This document shows positions 36,651 to 45,646 of a stretch of 64,000 nt of DNA, in pieces (the stretch's first letter is position 1; the number at the start of each line of letters is the position of its first letter). The stretch is from assembly GCF_000283515.1 (NCBI RefSeq), contig NC_015976.1, positions 2,326,501 through 2,390,500 on the forward strand. Direction: 5' to 3'. This DNA is from Sphingobium sp. SYK-6 (GTDB taxonomy: Bacteria > Pseudomonadota > Alphaproteobacteria > Sphingomonadales > Sphingomonadaceae). Below the pieces are notes generated by a model. The model was not told where the DNA came from and did no database searches. It was given only the letters and a program-made list of their open reading frames with translations. A program made the position numbers and the translations under genes.

Positions 36651-38027
36651 ATGACACGATCCGCTCTGCGCCTTCCGCTTCTTGCCGCGGCTCTGGCCTC
36701 GCCTGCGCTCGCACAGCCGCAGCCAGCTCCAACGCTCCATGACCGCGCCATCGCGGCCGGCTACAAGGCGGCCATGCTCTGCAGCGCCATCTTCAATGGC
36801 GGGCGCAGCGAGGCACAGGTCGAGACCGTCGAACTGCATGGCATCTATCCGCAATATGCCGCCATCGTCCCTACGCTCACGGCCGAGGTCGATCGGGCCA
36901 GCGCCACGGTGAGCGTCGCTTTCGACGATACCCTGCCCGCCCGCCGCGCCGTCTGGCACGCCGGCACCGGCTGCACCAACATGCCGATCGGCGCGCCGGC
37001 TTCGCCCGATGCAGAGCGTCATGCGGTGCCTCCGGGGCCCGCCCCCGCTGATCCGCGCCCATGGCCGCTGGGGGACGCATTGCCCCGGGTCGCCATGCCG
37101 CAGCTCGCGCCGGTGGCAGCCGCGTTCGAGAGCGACATGTACGGGGCAGGCATCGTCACCACCGGCGTCATCGTCCTCAAGGGCAATCAGATGATCGCGG
37201 AGCGCTATGCCGAAGGCTTCGGGCCATTAACGGCGCAGCGCACATGGTCGGTCGCCAAGAGCATCACCGGGACGCTGGTAGGCATCGCCGCGGCGCAGGG
37301 CCTGGTGGACGTGGCCAAGCCGGCGGATATTCCCGAGTGGCAGGATGGGCTGGCGCCGGACCCACGCCGCCGAATCACGCTCGACCAGCTCCTGCGCATG
37401 GCATCGGGCCTCTACAGCAGCACCGCCGGCAACAGGACCGACGCCGTCTATTTCGGCGGAACGGCCGTCACCGAAGAGACGGTCGGCCTGCCGCTCGAAG
37501 CGGCCCCGGGTACGCGCTTCCGTTATGCGAACAACGACATCATGCTCGCCATGCGCGCCTTGCGCGCCACGCTGGGCGAGGAACGCTACCGGACTTTCCC
37601 GGCGACAGCCTTGTTCGAGCCGCTCGGCATGCACCACAGCGTCGCCGAGACCGACTGGCGAGGCAATTTCATCTCCTCCAGCCAGATGTGGACCAGCGCG
37701 CGCGATCTGGCGCGCTTCGGACTCCTGTATCTCGATGATGGCGTCTGGAACGGCCGGCGCCTGCTGCCGCAGGGCTGGGTGTCCTATGTCACGATGCCGG
37801 CCGGCCCGCAGCCCGAGGGTGCGTTCGGTTATGGCGCGACCTTCTGGCTGCTCAACAACTCGCCCGGCGTCCCGGCCGACACCTATGCGGCCTTCGGAAA
37901 TCGCGGGCAATATGTCGTGATCGTGCCGAGCCGCCGCATCGTGATCGTTCGCCGGGGCGAGGACCCGGCCGGCGCGCCTTTCGATGTCGCCCGTTTCACC
38001 GCCGATGTGCTCGCCGCGGTCCGGTAA
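36651..38027 (+). CDS. Secreted serine hydrolase of the beta-lactamase/esterase class C fold
   Basis: A 458-residue exported protein with a signal peptide (TRSALRLPLLAAALASPALAQ). The active-site SxxK is in TWSVAKSITG, and a YxN-type motif appears as YANND. The ATG at 36651 is chosen for the signal peptide. Members include esterases, DD-peptidases and oligomer hydrolases; the substrate is open. It is divergent from the AraC gene. Confidence 0.83.
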   Translation: MTRSALRLPLLAAALASPALAQPQPAPTLHDRAIAAGYKAAMLCSAIFNGGRSEAQVETVELHGIYPQYAAIVPTLTAEVDRASATVSVAFDDTLPARRAVWHAGTGCTNMPIGAPASPDAERHAVPPGPAPADPRPWPLGDALPRVAMPQLAPVAAAFESDMYGAGIVTTGVIVLKGNQMIAERYAEGFGPLTAQRTWSVAKSITGTLVGIAAAQGLVDVAKPADIPEWQDGLAPDPRRRITLDQLLRMASGLYSSTAGNRTDAVYFGGTAVTEETVGLPLEAAPGTRFRYANNDIMLAMRALRATLGEERYRTFPATALFEPLGMHHSVAETDWRGNFISSSQMWTSARDLARFGLLYLDDGVWNGRRLLPQGWVSYVTMPAGPQPEGAFGYGATFWLLNNSPGVPADTYAAFGNRGQYVVIVPSRRIVIVRRGEDPAGAPFDVARFTADVLAAVR

Positions 38028-38048
38028 GGCACGACACCGGAAGGCCCG

Positions 38049-38918
38049 GTGAGCCGCTTCACCCATTTCGCCGCGATCGACTGGTCGGGCGCGGTCGGTC
38101 CACGCCAGCGCGGCATCGCCGTGGCGATGTGCGCGGCCGGCACGGACGCCCCCGGGCTGGTCCGCCCGGGCCATGTCTGGTCGCGGCAGGAAGTGCTCGA
38201 CTGGATGATCGGGGAGATGCCGCCCGGCACGCTGGTCGGGCTGGACCTGGGGCCATCGCTGCCGTTCATGGATCGGGGTGCCTTCTTCCCGCAATGGGCG
38301 GACAGTCCGGCCGATGCCCGTGCGCTCTGGGCGCTGGTCGACCGCATCTGCGCGGATGATCTCCATCTTTCGGCAGCCAGTTTCGTCGATCACCCCGATG
38401 CCTGCCGCCATTTCCGCCGCCATGGCGGGCGCGAAGGCGATCTGTTCGGCGGGGGACGCGGGAGGCTGCGCGTCACCGAGATTGCCCAGCAGGCTCAGGG
38501 CCTCAATCCGTACAGCAATCTCAATCTGGTGGGTGCCGCCCAGGTGGGGAAATCGAGCCTCACCGGCATGCGCCTGCTCCATCGCGCGCAGGAGCACCTG
38601 CCGGTCTGGCCGTTCGATCCCGATCCGGGCGCGGGCAGCCTCATCGTCGAGATTTATACCAGCCTCGCCGCGCTGGCCGCAGGCAAGCGCAAGGGCCAGA
38701 CCAAGATCCTGGACCCCGGCGAACTGGACATCCGCCTCGCCCGCTTCGCCAGCGCACCCCATTTGCCCCTCCCCGGCCGCTATACCGATCATGCGACCGA
38801 CGCGCTGCTCACCGCTGCCTGGCTGCGCCATGTCCATGCGCAGCCGGCCCTATGGGCCCCGGCGGGCCTCACGCACGAGATCGCGCGCACCGAGGGCTGG
38901 ACGTTCGGGGTTTTCTGA
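38049..38918 (+). CDS. Hypothetical protein, RNase-H-fold-like
   Basis: A 289-residue protein with a GTG start, 21 bp after the hydrolase. AAIDWSGA near the N-terminus, LVGLDLGPS, an EIYTS strand and DHATDALLTAAWLR give acidic residues at strand ends, as in RNase-H-like (DUF429-type) nucleases. That link is from motif reading alone. No partner is evident. Confidence 0.6.
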   Translation: MSRFTHFAAIDWSGAVGPRQRGIAVAMCAAGTDAPGLVRPGHVWSRQEVLDWMIGEMPPGTLVGLDLGPSLPFMDRGAFFPQWADSPADARALWALVDRICADDLHLSAASFVDHPDACRHFRRHGGREGDLFGGGRGRLRVTEIAQQAQGLNPYSNLNLVGAAQVGKSSLTGMRLLHRAQEHLPVWPFDPDPGAGSLIVEIYTSLAALAAGKRKGQTKILDPGELDIRLARFASAPHLPLPGRYTDHATDALLTAAWLRHVHAQPALWAPAGLTHEIARTEGWTFGVF

Positions 38919-39103
38919 GCCGTTGGCGCCTTCGGCGCCACGTCGGAACGCGCCCCATCGACCAGCCCGGGCTGTCTTTCACATTGACCCCAACCCGGCT
39001 GCCCCCTAGAGCCCCTTCGGTTTCGATAATCGGAACCAGCGCTTCATGGCCCTGTTCGGCTGCATTTTCTCCCTCGGGAGAAGAGCCCGGGGCAAGGCCA
39101 ATT

Positions 39104-39143
39104 GCCGGATTAGCACAGTGGTAGTGCAGCGGTTTTGTAAACC
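39104..39143 (+). tRNA. tRNA-Thr(TGT), 5' half only, at the prophage left end
   Basis: GCCGGAT acceptor strand, GCAC/GTGC D stem, and GCGGT-TTTGTAA-ACC anticodon arm (TGT at 39136-39138) read as a normal tRNA-Thr. After ACC the match ends: no TpsiC arm or 3' acceptor follows. The integrase gene starts its 3' end 67 bp further, so the break in the anticodon arm is the likely attL. Confidence 0.75.
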
Positions 39144-39209
39144 TGTTCTGGCTCACTTGCTCAGTCCTTACTTTGTCGCAGATTTCTAGGTCTTTCGCTA
39201 GCATTTTCT

Positions 39210-40274
39210 TTACTCAGACCGCTGCACTTGTGCCGGATTTTGTGCCACCCCGTGCATGGCGGCCAATTTCTCGTCTGGCTTCAGGTGCTTCAGGTATCCC
39301 TCGGTCGTCTGCACGCTCGAGTGCCCCAGGACGTGTTGCAGATCGTACAGGCTCCCGCGTCGCTCGCGCAGGTAGCGGACGGCGAAAAGGTGCCGCAGAT
39401 CGTGGAAGCGAAAGCGCCTGAAGTCCTTGCCCTCCTGTGCCGCTTTTCGTGCCACCCTGCCCGTCTTCGCGTAGAACTGGCTGGCGATGTTCTGGAAGCG
39501 CTCGCCGTTGGCGCGCCAGAAGCACCACGAGTGCTTGAAGTGGCGAGGCTGGCGATCCAAAATCTCGAGCGCTCGAGCGGACAATGGCACCTCTCGAGGC
39601 TCGCCATTCTTTGTGGCCTCGAGCGTCGCCGACATGCGCTTGCGATCTATCCGGTCGTGCTCGAGACTGGCGACCTCTTCCTCGCGCATGCCGGTCTCGA
39701 GCGAAAATTCCGCCATATCCATGAAGCGCCCGGCGATGGCGAACACCAACGCCATGCTTTCCTCTCGAGGGAGGATGATCGGCGTCCGGTCTTCCTTGAA
39801 TCTCGAGCGGTCAATCATCTTGGCCGGATTCTCCTCGAGCCAATCCAGATCGACACAATGGGCTAGCACGCTCGAGATAGCTGTCAGGTCGCGCCGCACT
39901 GTCGCGTTGCTGACACCCTGCTTCTGCCTATCAGCGACGATCTTCTTGAGGAGTTTGACGTCGATCTGGTGAACGTCCTTGTCGTCGAGCCAGGGGCGGA
40001 GCTGGATAAAGCTGACCAGATATCGATTGAAGGTAGTGAGTTTGATGCCGAGTGCTCGAGGCCCCTTCTGGCTCCAGGATATCACGGCGTCCGGCCACGC
40101 TGTCGGGCCGCCCTCGCCGAAATAGACCTGCGCTGCGATCTTCTCTTTCAGCGCCTTCAGGTTTCGCTCCGCCTTGGCTTCAGAGCGAGTTCGTAGGCTT
40201 TCGCGGTATTCGACGCCCTTGATCTTGAAACGCGCCCAGTAGATGCCGTTCCGCGTGTAGAGACCTTTGGGCAT
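39210..40274 (-). CDS. int: Prophage tyrosine integrase
   Basis: A 354-residue integrase with an N-terminal arm-type domain (GIYWARFKIKGVEYRESL), a SAM-like core-binding domain, and a complete catalytic domain: Arg in TGMREEEV, HDLRH, LGHSSVQTTEGYL with the Tyr. It points toward the broken tRNA-Thr, the usual int-att arrangement. It would integrate and, with a directionality factor, excise the prophage. Confidence 0.93.
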   Translation of the reverse strand: MPKGLYTRNGIYWARFKIKGVEYRESLRTRSEAKAERNLKALKEKIAAQVYFGEGGPTAWPDAVISWSQKGPRALGIKLTTFNRYLVSFIQLRPWLDDKDVHQIDVKLLKKIVADRQKQGVSNATVRRDLTAISSVLAHCVDLDWLEENPAKMIDRSRFKEDRTPIILPREESMALVFAIAGRFMDMAEFSLETGMREEEVASLEHDRIDRKRMSATLEATKNGEPREVPLSARALEILDRQPRHFKHSWCFWRANGERFQNIASQFYAKTGRVARKAAQEGKDFRRFRFHDLRHLFAVRYLRERRGSLYDLQHVLGHSSVQTTEGYLKHLKPDEKLAAMHGVAQNPAQVQRSE

Positions 40275-40456
40275 GGCTGCGCTCCCAGCTTACGCAATGC
40301 GATGATATCGAAAGTCCAGCGGCCGAACATGAGCCGCGCGCCGGGTATAAGGCCAGCAGCGGCCTTCTCTTGCAAGGTCCGAATGGCGAGACCAGTGATG
40401 CGCGCCGCTTCAGCTACGCGCACGCGCTCAGCCTCGAGACGCGCCGCCGCCGTCAC
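40157..40456 (-). CDS. HTH protein, candidate excisionase
   Basis: A 99-residue protein with a MerR/AlpA-like helix-turn-helix (RVAEAARITGLAIRTLQEKAAAG, then RWTFDIIALRKL), the fold of many excisionases. Its GTG overlaps the upstream stop, and its last 39 codons overlap the integrase start in another frame. It is placed right before int, where xis normally sits. Confidence 0.6.
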   Translation of the reverse strand: MTAAARLEAERVRVAEAARITGLAIRTLQEKAAAGLIPGARLMFGRWTFDIIALRKLGAQPCPKVSTRGTASTGRVSRSRASNTAKAYELALKPRRSET

Positions 40457-40662
40457 CCCCGCTGCTCCTCTGGCGGGATGGGGAGAGGCATCCAGTGGGT
40501 GGGCTCGAACCTAAGCGGCCCTTCAGTCCCGTCAGCGTTGACGCCTCGCCAATTGCCGTCCTTGCCGCGATACCCGTGCCGCCCCTGCCCATGCGAATAA
40601 TAGGGGTGATGCAGCCAGACCGCGAGCATGTCGGGCAATGTCTCTATCGGTTGCCAGCCCAT
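40453..40662 (-). CDS. DUF551-type phage protein
   Basis: A 69-residue protein with the DUF551 pattern: WQPIETLPD at the start and PTHWMPLPIPP at the end. Such proteins are common in phage early regions; their role is unknown. It overlaps the start of the HTH gene (GTGA). Confidence 0.75.
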   Translation of the reverse strand: MGWQPIETLPDMLAVWLHHPYYSHGQGRHGYRGKDGNWRGVNADGTEGPLRFEPTHWMPLPIPPEEQRG

Positions 40663-40665
40663 CCC

Positions 40666-41295
40666 CTACCCCTCCTGCTCGATGGCTGGGGCGGAGGGAA
40701 CGCGGATTTTGCGCTTCACATCGCCGAACCAAGATTGCGTGCGCTGAGCCTTGTTGAATGCTTCCACGGCAGCATAGAAAGCGTCAACACCGTCCATGTC
40801 GTCGACGCTTGCATCCTCGTGCATGTCATCAAGCAGGTTTTCGAGAACGCTGTCCGCATCAATGCGGGGATAGCTGATTATGCATGGACTGACCCATTCA
40901 AGGCCATCATCCTGCGCTTCCGCCATCTCAGTATAATAGGTATCGCCATCGAAGGCGCAGTAGGGCCCGCCATCGTCGGGCACTTCGATCGCGGCTTCCA
41001 ACTTGCGCTGGTATCGGCAGGTGTCGCACACGGTCCAGCTCTTATGGCACTCCGCGCCACAATGCTGGCAGTTGTTGTGCGTCTTGCAGTTGTAGCAGTC
41101 CGCAGCCGCCTCGCGAGCCGCAGCGTGCTTGCGCTCTTCGGTCGCGAGATAGATTTCAGGTGAGTGGACCGATCCGCACTTGGCGCACACGTATAGGCGC
41201 GCCTTCTGCTCGGGGTCGTCTGCGAACACGAGGATACGCGGCTCGTTGTCCGCCATCCCCTCCACGGTCAGCGGGCGGGTCATGGGGTCAGTCAT
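40666..41295 (-). CDS. Cys-rich zinc-ribbon-like phage protein
   Basis: A 209-residue protein with Cys pairs (CAKCGS, CYNC, CQHCGAEC, CDTC) that suggest one or two zinc sites at about 45-105, then an acidic C-terminal half. AGGGAGG lies 8 bases before the ATG at 41295, which decides the start. Function unknown. Confidence 0.65.
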   Translation of the reverse strand: MTDPMTRPLTVEGMADNEPRILVFADDPEQKARLYVCAKCGSVHSPEIYLATEERKHAAAREAAADCYNCKTHNNCQHCGAECHKSWTVCDTCRYQRKLEAAIEVPDDGGPYCAFDGDTYYTEMAEAQDDGLEWVSPCIISYPRIDADSVLENLLDDMHEDASVDDMDGVDAFYAAVEAFNKAQRTQSWFGDVKRKIRVPSAPAIEQEG

Positions 41296-41947
41296 TGCGG
41301 GCCTCCCTTGCAGCATGTTCAAGGCGAGCTACAGCAAGCAAGGTCGGCTTCAACTCTGGAGAAGCTTCATCGAATGCCAGCTTGCGATTATAGCGATTTC
41401 CCCCAGCCAAGCGCGGAAGCAGCGCCCTGGGAATTAGCTCCCAATTCGTCGGCGAGGTATTCGTTTTGTCGCCATCCAGGCACTTCAGGCAATGGCCATC
41501 CGGGATCGCGCCGTGTCGCTTCTCCCATAACCAGACGTGCTTGAGCACATAGCGCCTTTCGTAGCCGGTGTGAGGGTTGCGCTGGTCAACGCTGATGTAG
41601 ACATATCCGTCTTTCGGATCGATCCGCTCGTGTCCCAAAAAGTTCGTGTTGTGCGGCCGACCACCCTTTTTGAACTGCGTCTTGCGGGAATTTGGATGGC
41701 GCCCGCCTTTGCCTTCCGCGCATGGCAAGCCCTTATTGTGAGGAGCCTGACCTTTAACGAAGCAACCAGTGCGCCCCGTCAGCCAACCATGACGCTTGCA
41801 AAGCGCGTTGAAGTTGCTGAGCGACACGTCATCGCGCCCGAACCTCTGGCAAAATGCGGCGTGAGCTTCGGAGCGAGGCCATGTTCGCACCGATTGAATG
41901 AACGCGAGTTCCTTGTCGGTGTAGCTGATCGATAGCCCCTTAGGCAT
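41288..41947 (-). CDS. Phage HNH endonuclease
   Basis: A 219-residue protein with an HNH motif region (YVLKHVWLWEKRHGAIPDGHCLKCLDGDKTNTSPTNWELI broken here as YVLKHVWLWEK and KTNTSPTNWELI). An N-terminal HTH-like segment SDVSLSNFN-type may bind DNA. Free-standing HNH enzymes in phages are often homing nucleases. The stop overlaps the next gene. Confidence 0.78.
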   Translation of the reverse strand: MPKGLSISYTDKELAFIQSVRTWPRSEAHAAFCQRFGRDDVSLSNFNALCKRHGWLTGRTGCFVKGQAPHNKGLPCAEGKGGRHPNSRKTQFKKGGRPHNTNFLGHERIDPKDGYVYISVDQRNPHTGYERRYVLKHVWLWEKRHGAIPDGHCLKCLDGDKTNTSPTNWELIPRALLPRLAGGNRYNRKLAFDEASPELKPTLLAVARLEHAAREARND

Positions 41948-42179
41948 CCTTCGTTCCGATCATTGGCAGCATGGGCTTGAACCGGTCGCCATGATTGGCG
42001 AGGACGGTGACAGCCTTGAGTTGCAAATCTGCCGTCCGCACGATCTGGTCGGCGATTGAGACGATAGCGTCAGCGCGAGTGACTTCAGCCTCGATCTGCT
42101 CAGAGGACAGCCCTTCTTCCGAGAGGCGCTCAAGCTGGGCGAACAGGTGATCGTTCAGATCGGTCAGCTTGTTCTTCAT
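41940..42179 (-). CDS. Small helical phage protein
   Basis: A 79-residue, all-helical protein (NKLTDLNDHLFAQLERL, EEGLSSEQIEAEVTRADAI). ATG 42179 is the first start giving this conserved-looking helix. Its tail overlaps the HNH gene start by 8 bases. Function unknown; similar short proteins occur in Mu-like and lambdoid early regions. Confidence 0.65.
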   Translation of the reverse strand: MKNKLTDLNDHLFAQLERLSEEGLSSEQIEAEVTRADAIVSIADQIVRTADLQLKAVTVLANHGDRFKPMLPMIGTKDA

Positions 42180-42258
42180 CCCTAAATTCCCTGCCTCGCG
42201 CTTTTCGTCCCTTCCAGACGCTGGCTGCGGAGGCCTTTGGTGCCAGTACCGGTTGATG

Positions 42259-42681
42259 TCAGGCGGCGTGTTTCCGCCGGGCAAGGTCCGCATCCCACTG
42301 CGCGAGGATGATCTCGCGGGCCTGCGCGGCGGGAATGTGCTTGTTGACCATGAGCCGGATATATTCGTCGCGCAGGTGCGGCGGACACCAGCTCAGCTTC
42401 CGGGCACGGAAAGTGCGAACGCGCTTGGCGATAGCCTCGGGCGTGACATTGAGGCGCTCCTCATTCACGCGGGCGATCACAGCCATCTGGCGCGCACGCT
42501 CGGCGGCAACATAGTCCGGGTTCTGGCGGTTTCTGGCCAGCGTCGCAGCGTTGGATCGGGCCTTCCTCGCGCGGAAGTGAGGATCGCGCCAGAGAGCCTG
42601 CGTGTTGCAGGGGCGGCACATTCCGGACTTGTTCCGGAGCCCCAGCACCTTCCCGCAGCCCTTCGTTGCGCAAATCTTCAC
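42259..42681 (-). CDS. Zinc-finger-like basic phage protein
   Basis: A 140-residue basic protein with an N-terminal CATKGCGK...CRPCN zinc-site pattern and a helical C-terminal part. Its GTG at 42681 overlaps the stop of the gene before it. Likely nucleic-acid binding; function unknown. Confidence 0.65.
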   Translation of the reverse strand: MKICATKGCGKVLGLRNKSGMCRPCNTQALWRDPHFRARKARSNAATLARNRQNPDYVAAERARQMAVIARVNEERLNVTPEAIAKRVRTFRARKLSWCPPHLRDEYIRLMVNKHIPAAQAREIILAQWDADLARRKHAA

Positions 42682-42812
42682 TTCCGCGGCTCCCGGTCAC
42701 GGCGATCCGCCCAAAACTCGCCCTCCCTCTCGCGCTTGTAGGCGACCATCTGAGCGACCAGCACGGGGTCCTGCCGCAGCGTGAAGCGGCCGATCTGGCG
42801 GGTGAGGATCAT
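42678..42812 (-). CDS. Very small phage protein (44 residues)
   Basis: ATG at 42812 overlaps the previous stop as ATGA, and its own stop overlaps the next GTG, so it fits exactly between two coupled genes. The product reads MILTRQIGRFTLRQDP, then a basic helix ending REPRK. No family is known. Confidence 0.5.
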   Translation of the reverse strand: MILTRQIGRFTLRQDPVLVAQMVAYKREREGEFWADRRDREPRK

Positions 42813-43048
42813 GACGCTGCTGCCCGCGCCTTGGCCTCGGCGGACTTCCTCGCGTTCGCCGCAGTCAGGTTCGCGATGGCCTTGGCCTTCTTGGCGCGGA
42901 AGACGGCGAGTTCGGCCTGGGCTTCGTCCCGCTCCTTTACCAGCTTGGCGATAAGCACCTCTCGACCGCGCGCGATCGAGGTCATTGTCTCGATCTGCGC
43001 CTCAAGAGCGGCGACGGTCTTGGCGTGATGCTTCTTGGTGACGAACAT
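42809..43048 (-). CDS. Coiled-coil phage protein
   Basis: A 79-residue, Ala/Lys/Glu-rich helix from end to end (KTVAALEAQIETMTSIA, AELAVFRAKKAKAIA). GGGAG precedes ATG 43048, which fixes the start. Function unknown. Confidence 0.6.
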   Translation of the reverse strand: MFVTKKHHAKTVAALEAQIETMTSIARGREVLIAKLVKERDEAQAELAVFRAKKAKAIANLTAANARKSAEAKARAAAS

Positions 43049-43065
43049 TGGGTGTCTCCCTTCGG

Positions 43066-43743
43066 TCAAAATTCGGGCGGCGCTTCCTCGGCGCCACTGA
43101 TGGCCTCGCCCATGTCGGTTTCGCCGCGCTTCTCCTGAAGCTCGGAAAACCGGCGATCATAGGCCGCACTGATCTGGCTGCGCAGCTCCGGGTGGTTCTC
43201 TGCCAGTCTGGCCAGCGTCTTTTCGGCCTTGTGCCGCAGCTCGTGCAGCGCCGCGTCGTCCATGGCGGTTTCGACAAGGCCGATGTGCGTCGCCGTCCAG
43301 TCTGCTGCTGCTGCTGCGGGATCGCGCTTCTGCTGCTCCGGTTCGGCTTTGAGGGGCAGGATTTTGATACCTGCCTTCTTGCCCTTCGTCTTCATGACGA
43401 CGACGACCGTTTCCTTGTCGATATGACTCATGTGGCTGATGCGGATGCCGCCGACATCAAGGCCGCCGAACGTCACCTTGTCGTCGCGATAAATCCGCAT
43501 CGAACGCCCCACATAGTCGGCGGCATAGCGCCCCCAGACAGCAAGCAGGACGCGGCGCATGGTTTTGCAGGGCTTGAAAGGTTTCCCGTTGTCGCCCTCG
43601 TAGAAGATCGACACCGGCTGATCGCCGTCGTTGCCGGTCACCCGCGTGACAGTGATCGTGCGGGGTGCGCCGATCAGATCGTCGGCGTTCAATTGGTCCG
43701 ACTTCGCCTCGACGAAGCGGGACATGTCTACCATGTCGTTCAT
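43066..43743 (-). CDS. Recombination-associated phage protein
   Basis: A 225-residue protein: a beta-rich N-terminal half (ITVTRVTGNDGDQPVSIFYEG, SMRIYRDDKVTFGG) and a helical C-terminal half. It overlaps the exonuclease stop by ATGA. Phage exonucleases are usually paired with an annealing or DNA-binding partner, and this gene sits in that place; no annealase family is recognised. Confidence 0.65.
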   Translation of the reverse strand: MNDMVDMSRFVEAKSDQLNADDLIGAPRTITVTRVTGNDGDQPVSIFYEGDNGKPFKPCKTMRRVLLAVWGRYAADYVGRSMRIYRDDKVTFGGLDVGGIRISHMSHIDKETVVVVMKTKGKKAGIKILPLKAEPEQQKRDPAAAAADWTATHIGLVETAMDDAALHELRHKAEKTLARLAENHPELRSQISAAYDRRFSELQEKRGETDMGEAISGAEEAPPEF

Positions 43744-44522
43744 ATCACGATTTCCTCTTCTTCACGCCGCTCCGTCGCCACGAGCCTGGCATTGCTGGCC
43801 AGCGCCTCGTGGTAGAGCTTCAATTTCTCGGAAAGCCGGCGCTCAAACTCACCGGCCGCGTTGACGATCGCGTCCTGAATGACGGGATCGGGATAGACCC
43901 GGATCGCAGGCATATGCAGGCCGCCGCAGTAGGATAGAAAATCGATCCACTCCCATTCCGCGACCAGCAATCCGGTCTGGCACTGGATCACATAATCGTC
44001 GGGGATCGTGCCCTGAAGGACGTGCTCGACCAGCGTCTGGATCTGATACTTCTGGCGCCGTGACTTGCCCTCAATGCCGGCTTTCTTCCCGACGATCTTG
44101 CCGTCCGGGCTGTAACCGAGCGTGAAGCCCCAGCGGTTGTTCGTAATGAAGCCGATTTCCTCGACCGGCTCGTAGTGCTCGGCATATGCTGCGCGCGCGA
44201 GGATTTCGTCTTCCTGCCCACGCAGCATATCATCACTGACATAGTGCGGCTCGACATAGCCGGTGATGCGCTGGGCAAGCAGTTCGTAGAGGTGCGCCGT
44301 CGCCTTGTCGTTCTGCGCAGACTTGAGCGTCTTGGCGGTGATGACGTGCTTCATCTCGCTCGCAGTCAGAAGCCCGCAGCGCGCCTGTAGCCACTGCTCT
44401 GAGCCTTGTTCGAACTGGTTGTGGATGGTGATGTGACCGGTGCGCGGCTTGGCCTTGGGCTCGTCGCGCGGTGCCTCGAAAAGCTCCGGTTCGCGATAGT
44501 CTGGGGCGAAGGGGTTATCCAT
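43740..44522 (-). CDS. YqaJ-type phage exonuclease
   Basis: A 260-residue PD-(D/E)XK nuclease of the lambda-exonuclease/YqaJ group. QGSEQWLQARCGLLTASE begins the domain, with the catalytic LGYSPDGKIVGKKAGIEGKS and CQTGLLVAEWEW after it. It would resect double-stranded ends for phage recombination. Confidence 0.88.
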   Translation of the reverse strand: MDNPFAPDYREPELFEAPRDEPKAKPRTGHITIHNQFEQGSEQWLQARCGLLTASEMKHVITAKTLKSAQNDKATAHLYELLAQRITGYVEPHYVSDDMLRGQEDEILARAAYAEHYEPVEEIGFITNNRWGFTLGYSPDGKIVGKKAGIEGKSRRQKYQIQTLVEHVLQGTIPDDYVIQCQTGLLVAEWEWIDFLSYCGGLHMPAIRVYPDPVIQDAIVNAAGEFERRLSEKLKLYHEALASNARLVATERREEEEIVI

Positions 44523-44525
44523 GGC

Positions 44526-45617
44526 TCAAAACCTCAGCGAAACGTTGGGGACTTCGCCGCTGCGGATCAGCAGCACGATCTTCTTGGCGACCTCCTCATC
44601 CACGCCACAGGTCATGATTGCCTCCTTGGCGGCCTTCATGACGGCGGTGCGGTGGGCCTTGTCGGCGTCGCGTTTGGCCTGCTCGGCTTGCTCGGCGGCG
44701 ATGCGGTCGCGTTCTGCCTGTGCAGCACGCTCCACTTCATCCGCGCGCGCTCGCTCGGCAGCCAGTGCTTCCTCATGCTCGCGCTGGATACGCTGGCGCT
44801 CGGCCTCAGCAGCAGCTTCAGCTTCACGCTGGGCACGTTCAGCAGCCTCGCGCTCAAGGCGCGCAATGCGCTCGGCCTCGGCCTTCTCGGCCGCGATACG
44901 GCGCTCTTCGGCGACACGGGTAGCTTCGGCCTGGGCAGCAACCCGCTCCTGCTCAGCAATGCGCTCAGCCTCGACCCGGTCACGCTCTTCCTTTTCAGCG
45001 CGCAGCTTCTCCAGCTCGGCGCGCTCTTCTGCCTCCCGCTTCAACCGGGCCAATGCCTCTTTGAGCACGGAGACAGTCTGATCCTTCGCCGCCTGCGCTT
45101 CCGCTGCCAGATCGCCGAACACCTCGGGATCAATCACGATGCCCCAGATGTCGGTGCCGCGCTCCTGCACGCTTTCAACCGTGTCGACGATGGTGACGTT
45201 CGCGGCGGCACGGATGCGCGCGATGGTATCGCGGCAGTTGGACAGGCGCTCATTCTCAGCCTGCTCCCAATCGGTCAGGGGCTGGCGGACCTCGGTGGCA
45301 AGCGCTTCAAGCCGCTGCTCGATGATCTTTCCGGCCGCGTTGGCCTGCGCGGTCATGTCACGCCATTCCTTGGTCAGCGCGAGCCGCGACTTGTCGATCG
45401 CTGCCTTCTGCGACCGGACATTGGCGGCGAACTTGCGCAGCGCTTCCCGGCCCTTGTTCGTGGTCACATCGGCATCAACCGGCGCGTCCGCTTTGAGCTT
45501 CTCATAGAAGACATCGAACTTTTCGGTGTCGAGCAACACGATGCCGGGGTTTTTCTGTACCGCGACGACAATGGCCGTCGAATCCTGGGCAGCGTCAAGC
45601 AGGGGCGCGGTGGCCAT
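44526..45617 (-). CDS. Long coiled-coil phage protein upstream of the exonuclease
   Basis: A 363-residue protein whose middle (about 180-310) is an almost unbroken charged coiled coil rich in Glu, Ala and Arg. The N-terminal 120 residues are a separate alpha/beta part (GIVLLDTEKFDVFYEKLKAD). ATG 45617 follows a GGAAA site and is chosen over longer frames. DUF1351-type phage proteins share this layout. It may assist the exonuclease. Confidence 0.7.
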   Translation of the reverse strand: MATAPLLDAAQDSTAIVVAVQKNPGIVLLDTEKFDVFYEKLKADAPVDADVTTNKGREALRKFAANVRSQKAAIDKSRLALTKEWRDMTAQANAAGKIIEQRLEALATEVRQPLTDWEQAENERLSNCRDTIARIRAAANVTIVDTVESVQERGTDIWGIVIDPEVFGDLAAEAQAAKDQTVSVLKEALARLKREAEERAELEKLRAEKEERDRVEAERIAEQERVAAQAEATRVAEERRIAAEKAEAERIARLEREAAERAQREAEAAAEAERQRIQREHEEALAAERARADEVERAAQAERDRIAAEQAEQAKRDADKAHRTAVMKAAKEAIMTCGVDEEVAKKIVLLIRSGEVPNVSLRF

Positions 45618-45646
45618 GTCGGTTTCCTTTCGGTTGAGAGAAGTCA

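Noticed and set aside
37227-38837. Leftward 536-codon frame
   Set aside because: Antisense to the serine hydrolase and RNase-H-like genes, no motif seen.
39144-39209. 3' half of tRNA-Thr after the anticodon arm
   Set aside because: No GGTTCRA loop and no acceptor strand matching ATCCGGC were found in this stretch.
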